Assembly (NCBI RefSeq): GCF_010645075.1
Contig: NZ_JAADZV010000007.1
Span: 62,001-126,000 of the forward strand
Source: Flavobacterium limi
GTDB lineage: Bacteria; Bacteroidota; Bacteroidia; Flavobacteriales; Flavobacteriaceae
DNA: 64,000 nucleotides
Reading direction: 5' to 3'
Of this stretch, positions 24,643 through 31,285 are shown in pieces. A model generated the notes under the pieces. That model worked only from the letters and a program-made list of their open reading frames with translations. It ran no database searches and was not told where the DNA came from. Position 1 is the first letter of the stretch. Every line of letters begins with the position of its first letter. The translations under genes and the position numbers were made by a program.

Positions 24643-26631
24643 TTATACTTTTAGTTCAATATAAGTCGATGTTCCTTTATCAAGAACTGAATCGATTTCT
24701 AATTTTCCGTTTAAGAAAGCAACACGGTTTTTAATATTTCTCAGCCCCATTCCTTCCCGCTTTTCTGCATTTTCAAGATTAAAACCTATTCCGTTATCTT
24801 CGACAGTAATAAAAAAAACATTCTTGTTTTGAGAACAGGAAACCAAAATCTGTGAAGCTTTTGCATATTTTAAAGCATTGTTTAAAAGTTCCTGAATAAT
24901 CCTGAAAACCATGATTTTGAAATGCTGCTGCAAAGTATTTTTTTTTACCAGATATTGAAATTCAATTGTTGTTTCGGCATTGGAATGTGAGATACATAGA
25001 TCCTTTAAGGCGTGTTCCAGTCCTAATTTCATTAAACTTTCCGGCATCAAATTTTGAGAAATATTCCGAAGTTCTTTAATTGAATCATTAAGCATCGCAT
25101 TAACATTAGGATTGATTGCATTATTTTCTCTATCGGCAATAGTCAAATGCATTTTCAAACCGGAAAGCATACTTCCGAGTCCATCGTGTAAGTCCCTTGC
25201 AATCCTTTTCCTTTCCATTTCTTCACCTTCTATCAAGGCATTTGAAATCGATAATTTCTGCTGATTTTCGAGTGAAGCCAACTCTTGTATATGATTTACT
25301 TCTTTTTGAGTACTTAATTTTTTCTGATAATTATTCCAGCTCCACAAAAACAAAACCGTCAAAAACAACACAAACGAAAGCACCGCAAAAAGCATCATAT
25401 TCAAACGGTTATTATTTACCTGCAGAACTGCTTTTTCGTTCTCTGACTGCAATAAACTAATTTTCTTTTCAGCCTCTGCTTTTTTATATTTTGCTTCTAG
25501 TTCTATAATTTCATTTTTCAGATTGGCATTGTTAAGACTATCGTTGATTATATTATATTTATTTGAATAAAAATAGGCTTTTGAATACTCCTTGGTTGCA
25601 TTATAAACCTTGGACAACTCTTTAAAATAGTTCTTTTTATCTACAACAAAAGGTGTTTTTTCTATCAGATATTCAAGATTATCTTTGGCTTTATCGTAAT
25701 TGTTCAGTTTAAAGAGCACTTCATATTCTGCAAATTTCAATCTGTTTAAAGCGACAAGATTATTGTGTTTTTTAGCAGATGTTATCCCTTTTTCAAAACT
25801 GATAAGGGCTTCTTTAAGCTTATTTTGTTTAGCATAATAAATTCCTTCCACATAATAATAGGAGTCGTTTAAGTTTGATTCCGGATAATTTTTTAAAATT
25901 GAAAAAGCTCTGTCCAAAATCACTTTTGCATCATAAAAATGTTTGAGCTCTATTAAATTTTCGGCATTGATAATATAGGTTTCCATTTTAGATTCTGCAA
26001 GTGTTGCCGATTTTCTGGTTGTATTTTCTATATATTTCTGTGCCTGAGCCAGATATTCAGCTGCTTTTTGACGCTCTTCATTATTCATTAAAATAATAGC
26101 AACCGCTTTGTTTAAGCCACTGATCAGTTCAAAATCGCCACTTTTCCTTGCAATCGGTATTGCTTCATTTACCAGCAGTTTCATATACAGCTTTTCATTA
26201 TTCTTATGCTGCTGTACAATACCATAATTTTGAAGAATAACTGCCCGAAGTTTGTATGCTTCTTTATTTCGGTATTTCTTTAGTCTGGTATTGGCTTCAA
26301 GTAACGCTTTTTCATAACCTTCTAAATCTCCTTTTTCAATAAAGTGATAGGCATTATAATAAACAGAGGCATCCCTTAAAAACGGAAATTTCATTTTCAA
26401 TCGGTTTGCCTGTTCCAGATATCCTTTAGATTTTTTGACATCCTGAACCATTAAAAACAATTTGGACAATCTGAAACTATTCAGACTTTTAATACTGTCT
26501 GACTTTACGTTTTTTGTAATCTTTACGATACTATCAATATAAACTGTGTCGTCATCTAAGGAAAGAATTACCTGTGAATTAGAAATTGCAGAAAAAAGTA
26601 AAAAAAACAATAAGGCGTAGATTCTCTTCAT
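24643..26631 (-). CDS. Sensor histidine kinase with TPR sensor domain
   Basis: A 662-residue kinase. Signal peptide about 1-19, a periplasmic alpha-helical TPR region of some 350 residues, a coiled coil (about 370-400), one membrane helix (about 405-428, LFAVLSFVLFLTVLFLWSW), then a HisKA_3 domain with ERKRIARDLHDGLGSML (His482) and a HATPase domain (LLNNALKYAK, DNGIGF, GMGLRNIKNR). This layout, TPR sensor plus NarL-type kinase, is common in Bacteroidetes. It phosphorylates the regulator encoded right behind it. The signal is unknown. It diverges from an MmpS-like lipoprotein gene with a shared operator-like palindrome. Confidence 0.9.
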   Translation of the reverse strand: MKRIYALLFFLLFSAISNSQVILSLDDDTVYIDSIVKITKNVKSDSIKSLNSFRLSKLFLMVQDVKKSKGYLEQANRLKMKFPFLRDASVYYNAYHFIEKGDLEGYEKALLEANTRLKKYRNKEAYKLRAVILQNYGIVQQHKNNEKLYMKLLVNEAIPIARKSGDFELISGLNKAVAIILMNNEERQKAAEYLAQAQKYIENTTRKSATLAESKMETYIINAENLIELKHFYDAKVILDRAFSILKNYPESNLNDSYYYVEGIYYAKQNKLKEALISFEKGITSAKKHNNLVALNRLKFAEYEVLFKLNNYDKAKDNLEYLIEKTPFVVDKKNYFKELSKVYNATKEYSKAYFYSNKYNIINDSLNNANLKNEIIELEAKYKKAEAEKKISLLQSENEKAVLQVNNNRLNMMLFAVLSFVLFLTVLFLWSWNNYQKKLSTQKEVNHIQELASLENQQKLSISNALIEGEEMERKRIARDLHDGLGSMLSGLKMHLTIADRENNAINPNVNAMLNDSIKELRNISQNLMPESLMKLGLEHALKDLCISHSNAETTIEFQYLVKKNTLQQHFKIMVFRIIQELLNNALKYAKASQILVSCSQNKNVFFITVEDNGIGFNLENAEKREGMGLRNIKNRVAFLNGKLEIDSVLDKGTSTYIELKV

Positions 26632-26694
26632 AAATGTGGCATTTACTCAAAGTTATTAAAGCTTACTGACTTTCAAAAAGAAATACCACTCTTT

Positions 26695-26737
26695 TACCTG
26701 ATATCAGGTAGTGAAAAATACATTTTATCAGGTATTG
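26695..26737. promoter_or_regulatory. Operator-like palindrome plus half-site between kinase and MmpS-like genes
   Basis: TACCTGATATCAGGTA (26695-26710) is a perfect 16-bp palindrome. A half-site TATCAGGTA recurs at 26726-26734, touching the TTG (26735-26737) of the lipoprotein promoter. NarL-type regulators bind inverted TACC-type heptamers. Confidence 0.6.
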
Positions 26738-26765
26738 CCGTCTCCTTAACAAGCTTTTAACTTTG
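26735..26765 (+). promoter_or_regulatory. Promoter of the MmpS-like lipoprotein gene
   Basis: TTG (26735-26737), 20 bases, TAACTTTG (26758-26765): a full Bacteroidetes promoter, 37 bases before the ATG. The half-site of the palindrome overlaps its upstream element. Confidence 0.7.
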
Positions 26766-26802
26766 ATATAGAATGAATTTTAAATAATTAAAGAAATTAA
26801 AC

Positions 26803-27204
26803 ATGAAAACACATTTGAAACAAATTATGCTGATGCTTACTCTTGTATTTACATTTGCTTCCTGCAGCAGCGATGATAACGATAACGACTCTGTAAACAA
26901 ATCAAGAGACGTTAAATATGAAGTAACAGGAAACTACACAGGACAACTTGATGTAACTTATATGGAAAAAAGCGGAGCGCCTCTAATTGAAGACATCACT
27001 TCACTGCCATGGACAAAAGAGTTTACTGCCGATGCAGATTCTGACGGAGCTTTAGTACACACTAGTGGTTACGGCGGGATTAAGGATCAGACTGTAACTG
27101 CAAAAGTTTATGTTGGAGGAAAAGTTGTTTCTGAATTAACGGGAAAAGCTGATTCTGAAGGAATTATTGTAGTACATCCTAAAACTTACGTCTTTCCAAG
27201 ATAA
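26803..27204 (+). CDS. MmpS-like lipoprotein
   Basis: A 133-residue lipoprotein. Signal peptide ends in FTFASC (Cys22), followed by SSDDNDND, an acidic surface-export signal. The body shows VKYEVTGNYTGQLDVTY, PWTKEFTADADSDGALVHTS, and TVTAKVYVGGKVVSELTG, the beta-strand pattern of MmpS-like proteins, small partners of exporters in actinobacteria; flavobacterial members have no known role. It is divergent from a NarL-type two-component system and probably one of its targets. A terminator follows at 27241. Confidence 0.7.
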   Translation: MKTHLKQIMLMLTLVFTFASCSSDDNDNDSVNKSRDVKYEVTGNYTGQLDVTYMEKSGAPLIEDITSLPWTKEFTADADSDGALVHTSGYGGIKDQTVTAKVYVGGKVVSELTGKADSEGIIVVHPKTYVFPR

Positions 27205-27240
27205 TTTATAAAATTTTAGAAATCAGTTTTAGAAAACACA

Positions 27241-27271
27241 AAAGCTTCGAAATTTACTCGAAGCTTTTTTT
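27241..27271 (+). terminator. Terminator behind the MmpS-like gene
   Basis: Perfect 10-bp stem AAAGCTTCGA (27241-27250) with TCGAAGCTTT (27258-27267), loop of seven, then a T tract. Confidence 0.88.
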
Positions 27272-27351
27272 ATGATTTGAATCAATGACTCTTTTTTTAA
27301 TCTCAAGTACAAGAGTTTTTGTTCAAAAAGACATGAAGTCATTTTTTTTAG

Positions 27352-27411
27352 TCCACAAATTTCACGAATGACTCGAATTTATTTGTGGAAATTAGTGCAA
27401 TTCGTGGCAAA
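27352..27411. repeat. Degenerate palindromic repeat (CACAAATTTCACGAAT ... ATTCGTGGC type), copy 1
   Basis: CCACAAATTTCACGAATG at 27353-27370 and ATTAGTGCAATTCGTGGC at 27391-27408 form an imperfect inverted pair. Related elements lie at 51617-51662 (perfect) and 58076-58116. Confidence 0.6.
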
Positions 27412-27426
27412 AAACTACAGCCAAAA

Positions 27427-27467
27427 AAATCCCAAACCCCAATCGTAAAATTGGAATTTGGAATTTT
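27427..27467. terminator. TTCCAAA-type hairpin downstream of leuS
   Basis: AAATCCCAAACCCCAAT (27427-27443) against ATTGGAATTTGGAATTT (27450-27466), imperfect but extensive pairing; it lies between the convergent MmpS-like gene and leuS and is A/T-flanked on both sides. Confidence 0.55.
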
Positions 27468-27487
27468 CATATTTGGAATTTATTTGG

Positions 27488-30400
27488 TTATCCAACCAAA
27501 TTGATGATTTTCCCAGGAACGATAATCACTTTATTTGGCGTTTTCCCGTCTAATTGCTTTTGAGTTCTTTCGTCTTTCATTACGATTTCTTCGATTTGTG
27601 CTGCAGTTAAATCCAAAGGTAATTTGATCGTGAAACGCATTTTTCCGTTGAAAGAAACCGGGTATTCTTTTTCAGATTCTACCAGATGTTTTTCTTCAAA
27701 AATCGGGAACGGAACTTCAGAAATTGAAGTGGTATTGCCTAACTGTGACCATAATTCTTCAGCGATATGTGGCGCGTATGGCGAAACCAAAATCGCTAGC
27801 GGCTCTAAAATCGCTCTTGAATGACAGTTTTGAGTTGACAATTCATTTACACAAATCATAAACTGGGAAACCGAAGTATTGAAAGAGAAATTCTCGATAT
27901 CTTCTGCTACTTTTTTGATGGTTTTATGCAATGATTTTAAGTTGTCTTTTGTTGGTTCGTCGTTGTTTACGATTAAACCGTTATCATCAAAATACAATCT
28001 CCATAATTTTTTAAGGAAACCGAAAACTCCTGAAATACCAGCCGTATTCCAGGGTTTTGCCTGCTCCAACGGACCTAAGAACATTTCGTATAAACGTAAG
28101 GTGTCGGCTCCATATTCTGCACAAATATCATCTGGAGTTACCACATTGTAATATGATTTCGACATCTTTTCGACTTCACGGCTTACAATATATTTTCCGT
28201 TTTCATCATAAATAAATTCAGCATTATTAAAATCGCTTCTCCAATTTTTAAATCTTTCTATGTCTAATTCATCGGAAGAATTCACAAAATTTACATCTGT
28301 GCGAAGCTTAGTAGTACCAAATCCTAATCTAGAAACATCTACCAAATTAGCATCAATTTTTTCTACAAAATCCAGAATTGACTGTATTTTATTTTCAATT
28401 GCAAATTGCTTAATCGTAATTGAATCTTTTAATTTTGACTCCAAAAATTTTGTCGAACAAAATATCGTTGGAAAAGTAAGTCCCTCTAAATGTTTAATTG
28501 CTTCTGAAGAAAAAGAGAAATCAGCACTTTCAACATAATAATAGCCAACTCTACTCACATAAGCACTAGTCCCCAAAATCATTCCCTGATTGATCAGTTT
28601 TTTGAATGGCTCTTCAGTTGGAGCAAAACCTTTGTCTTTTAAGAATTTATTCCAAAAACGAGAATACAATAAGTGTCCGGTTGCGTGCTCGCTTCCTCCA
28701 ATGTATAAATCTACACTTTCCCAGTAAGCCAAAGCCTCTTTAGAAGCAAATTCATTTTCATTGTGTGCATCCATATAACGCATCCAATACCAGGAACTTC
28801 CCGCCCAACCCGGCATTGTGTTTAATTCTAAAGGAAAAATTGAAACATTGTCAACCAAATCGGTATTGACCACTTTGTTTTGGTTCGTGTCCCAAGCCCA
28901 AACAGCTGCGTTTCCTAATGGTGGCAAACCGTCTTCGGTTGGTAAATATTTCTCTACTTCCGGCAAAATAATTGGCAAATGCTGTGCATCAATCATTTTC
29001 GGAAGTCCGTTTACATAATAAACCGGGAAAGGCTCTCCCCAATAACGCTGACGTGAAAATACGGCATCACGCAATCTATAATTCGTTTTTCCGGTTCCCT
29101 GGCCAATTTCTTCTAATTTTTCGATCGCTTTTTTAGTCGCGCCTTTATAGTTTAATCCGTTTAGGAAATCAGAATTGGCGATTTCAACGTTGTCTTTTGA
29201 TCCATGCGCCGCTTCAGAAATATCAACGTTTGCGAAGATATTTTTAATTTCCTGCATTCCGTTTTGACCTTTAAAGAAATTAGCAAAAGCGTAATCTCTT
29301 TCGTCTCCGCAAGGAACCGCCATAACCGCTCCTGTTCCGTAACCTGCCAAAACATAATCACCGATCCAAACCGGAATTGGTTCTTTAGTAAATGGATGTT
29401 CTGCATAAGCTCCGGTAAAAACCCCAGAAATCGTTTTTACATCGGCCATACGCTCACGCTCAGAACGTTTTGATGTTTTTTCGATATACGCTTCAACTTC
29501 AGCTTTTTGTTCCGGAGTTGTAATTTTAGCAACCAAATCGTGTTCCGGTGCTAAAGTCATAAAAGTTACTCCGAAGATGGTATCAGGTCTTGTAGTGAAA
29601 ACTTCGATGAAAAAGTCCTGAGTACTTAGTCCTGAGTCTAAGAGTGAAGGTTCACTTTGAACTAAGGACTCTGGACTAAGGACTTTAAACTTAACCATCG
29701 CCCCCACAGATTTCCCAATCCAGTTTCTTTGCGACTCTTTAATTGATTCGCTCCAGTCAATATCATTTAGCCCCTGAAGTAAGCGTTCGGCATAAGCAGA
29801 AATTCGCATACTCCATTGTGTCATTTTTTTTCTTATAACAGGAAAGCCTCCCCGCTCCGAAACTCCGTTTACGATTTCGTCATTTGCTAACACAGTTCCT
29901 AAGCCCGGACACCAGTTTACTTCGGTTTCTGCTAAATAGGTTAATCTGTATTGTAGCAAAATCTTCTCCTGTTGTTCTTTCGCGAAAGCATTCCATTCAA
30001 TAGACGTAAATGCTTCTACTGCATCATCTGAAACAGCATTTACAGTTGCATTTCCTTCTTTTTCAAAAATAGAAACCAATGTTTCAATATCTTCGGCCTG
30101 ATCTGAATTTTTATTGTACCATGAATTGAACAACTGAATAAAAATCCATTGTGTATGTTTGTAATAATCCGGATTTGAGGTACGCACTTCACGCGCCCAG
30201 TCAAATGAGAATCCGATTTTATCTAATTGTTTTCTGTATCCGGCAATTTGCTTTCCTTCTTTATCTACTCCACCATCAATATTGACACGTGTAGTATCTT
30301 CAGGACGCTGTCCAGTCTGAATCGCATATTGTTCTGCCGGCAATCCGAAACTGTCGTAACCCATCGGGTGCAAAACATTGAATCCCTGATGTCTTTTGAA

Positions 30401-30589
30401 ACGAGAATAAACATCTGATGCAATATACCCAAGCGGATGCCCAACGTGTAATCCTGCTCCTGATGGATAAGGAAACATGTCAAGAACATAATGCTTCGGT
30501 TTTTCAGAGTTATTTTTTGCTGCAAAAGTTTGATTTTCTGCCCAATATTTTTGCCATTTGGCGTCAATTTCGTTTGGATTATACTTCAT
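27488..30589 (-). CDS. leuS: Leucyl-tRNA synthetase carrying an in-frame palindromic insert
   Basis: A 1033-residue class I synthetase charging tRNA-Leu. HIGH motif HVGHPLGY near residue 50, editing domain TTRPDTIFGVTFM (about 330-343) with VPCGDERD, KMSKS in EKMSKSYYNV (near 808), anticodon-binding part, and C-terminal KVIIVPGKI. The start is the ATG at 30587-30589 (MKYNPNEIDAKWQKYW); upstream codons of the open frame cover the promoter and leader. Residues 302-326 are encoded exactly by a 75-bp near-palindrome (29612-29686), and the segment of about residues 680-770 before KMSKS looks longer than in relatives I remember (about 950-residue enzymes). Both may be surface insertions; the catalytic motifs are intact. 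Confidence 0.95.
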   Translation of the reverse strand: MKYNPNEIDAKWQKYWAENQTFAAKNNSEKPKHYVLDMFPYPSGAGLHVGHPLGYIASDVYSRFKRHQGFNVLHPMGYDSFGLPAEQYAIQTGQRPEDTTRVNIDGGVDKEGKQIAGYRKQLDKIGFSFDWAREVRTSNPDYYKHTQWIFIQLFNSWYNKNSDQAEDIETLVSIFEKEGNATVNAVSDDAVEAFTSIEWNAFAKEQQEKILLQYRLTYLAETEVNWCPGLGTVLANDEIVNGVSERGGFPVIRKKMTQWSMRISAYAERLLQGLNDIDWSESIKESQRNWIGKSVGAMVKFKVLSPESLVQSEPSLLDSGLSTQDFFIEVFTTRPDTIFGVTFMTLAPEHDLVAKITTPEQKAEVEAYIEKTSKRSERERMADVKTISGVFTGAYAEHPFTKEPIPVWIGDYVLAGYGTGAVMAVPCGDERDYAFANFFKGQNGMQEIKNIFANVDISEAAHGSKDNVEIANSDFLNGLNYKGATKKAIEKLEEIGQGTGKTNYRLRDAVFSRQRYWGEPFPVYYVNGLPKMIDAQHLPIILPEVEKYLPTEDGLPPLGNAAVWAWDTNQNKVVNTDLVDNVSIFPLELNTMPGWAGSSWYWMRYMDAHNENEFASKEALAYWESVDLYIGGSEHATGHLLYSRFWNKFLKDKGFAPTEEPFKKLINQGMILGTSAYVSRVGYYYVESADFSFSSEAIKHLEGLTFPTIFCSTKFLESKLKDSITIKQFAIENKIQSILDFVEKIDANLVDVSRLGFGTTKLRTDVNFVNSSDELDIERFKNWRSDFNNAEFIYDENGKYIVSREVEKMSKSYYNVVTPDDICAEYGADTLRLYEMFLGPLEQAKPWNTAGISGVFGFLKKLWRLYFDDNGLIVNNDEPTKDNLKSLHKTIKKVAEDIENFSFNTSVSQFMICVNELSTQNCHSRAILEPLAILVSPYAPHIAEELWSQLGNTTSISEVPFPIFEEKHLVESEKEYPVSFNGKMRFTIKLPLDLTAAQIEEIVMKDERTQKQLDGKTPNKVIIVPGKIINLVG
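29612..29686 (-). repeat. 75-bp palindromic element inside leuS
   Basis: Left arm 29612-29648 and right arm 29651-29686 are near-perfect inverted copies (AAAGTCCT, TAGTCC/GAGTCC and AGTGAA blocks in both), with a two-base centre GG. Its ends fall exactly on codon boundaries, adding 25 residues (KVLSPESLVQSEPSLLDSGL then STQDF) to LeuRS just before the editing-domain TTRPDTIFG motif. Confidence 0.8.
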
Positions 30590-30598
30590 TGTAAGGTT

Positions 30599-30627
30599 CA
30601 AAGTTGCAAAGTGACAAAGGATCAAAG
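30599..30627. repeat. Four 8-bp tandem units in the leuS leader
   Basis: CAAAG occurs at 30599, 30607, 30615 and 30623, a strict 8-bp period (TTCAAAGT, TGCAAAGT, GACAAAGG, ATCAAAGG), between the leuS promoter and start codon. Confidence 0.65.
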
Positions 30628-30654
30628 GCTTTCTCACAGTTATTATTAAGTCTG

Positions 30655-30684
30655 CAAATTTACATTTATTGCGCATTGTACCAA
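30655..30684 (-). promoter_or_regulatory. leuS promoter
   Basis: On the minus strand TTG (30684-30682), exactly 19 bases, TAAATTTG (30662-30655): a textbook Bacteroidetes vegetative promoter, leaving a leader of about 60 bases. It shows that the upstream extension of the open frame is not translated. Confidence 0.8.
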
Positions 30685-30715
30685 AGCTATTTAGCTGACA
30701 AACAAATAAAATAAC

Positions 30716-30773
30716 AAAATACGTATTTTAATTAAGTAAAAATACTTATTATTGCGATCTAAAATACTTATTA
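30716..30773. promoter_or_regulatory. Three iterated AAAATACNTATT sites upstream of the ModE-like gene
   Basis: AAAATACGTATTTT (30716-30729, a perfect palindrome), AAAATACTTATTA (30739-30751) and AAAATACTTATTA (30761-30773): repeats at 23 and 22 bp, about two helical turns. They lie between leuS and the ModE-like gene and look like a regulator-binding array. Confidence 0.6.
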
Positions 30774-30818
30774 CACAAATCGATTAAACGCAAAAGTTTC
30801 TTTTAAAAAATAACATCG

Positions 30819-31166
30819 ATGGGAGAAAACAAAAAGTACAATGTTGAAGTCCGCCTTTGGATTGAAGAAACTGAAGGACCATTTTTAGGAATTGGAAAAG
30901 TCTGGTTACTTGAAAATATACGAAAAACGGGTTCAATCACCAATGCTGCAAAAGAAATGAAAATGGCATATCGTCAGGCCTGGCAATTGGTCGAAGAAAT
31001 GAATCAGCGTGCTGAAAGTCCGCTGGTAGTAAAATTGCTTGGCGGGAAAGGCGGCGGCGGTGCAAAACTTACCGAAGCCGGAGAAAAAGCTATTGTTGTT
31101 TTTTATGAAGTCGAAAAACGTATTAAGGATTTCGTTCAAAAAGAAACTCAAAACCTTAAATTTTAA
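30819..31166 (+). CDS. ModE-like molybdate-type winged-helix regulator
   Basis: A 115-residue protein that matches the DNA-binding domain of ModE: GPFLGIGKVWLLENIRKTGS, ITNAAKEMKMAYRQAWQLVE, EMNQRAESPLVVKLLGGKGG and GGAKLTEAGEKAI. It has no C-terminal molbindin domains, so it is the short, one-domain form. In bacteria ModE controls molybdate uptake and Mo-enzyme genes. It stands directly upstream of two TonB receptor genes and a molybdopterin-domain-like lipoprotein gene, which makes Mo or W homeostasis the likely theme. Without a molbindin domain, how it senses metal is unclear. Confidence 0.85.
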   Translation: MGENKKYNVEVRLWIEETEGPFLGIGKVWLLENIRKTGSITNAAKEMKMAYRQAWQLVEEMNQRAESPLVVKLLGGKGGGGAKLTEAGEKAIVVFYEVEKRIKDFVQKETQNLKF

Positions 31167-31244
31167 AAACTTAAACGGCACTATTCCTTTTTAAGCATAT
31201 TGAATTAAAAAAATCAAATAACCAAAAACCAATTTCAACAACCT

Positions 31245-31270
31245 TCAGTGTTCATTTTAAAACATACTGA
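31245..31270 (+). promoter_or_regulatory. Shared 26-bp motif, copy 1, upstream of the first Mo-locus receptor
   Basis: TCAGTGTTCATTTTAAAA followed by CATACTGA. The identical motif with only two changes stands before the second receptor (33888-33913). Ends TCAGT and ACTGA are inverted, giving a dyad. It lies 16 bases before the ATG. Confidence 0.7.
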
Positions 31271-31285
31271 AATTAATCCCCAATT

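Noticed and set aside
27488..28540. Long plus-strand open frames across leuS
   Set aside because: They are antisense shadows of a highly conserved synthetase, without promoters or family signatures.
30716..30773. Iterons as a replication origin or plasmid-type element
   Set aside because: No replication gene or DnaA-box cluster is near; position in front of a regulator gene suits an operator better.
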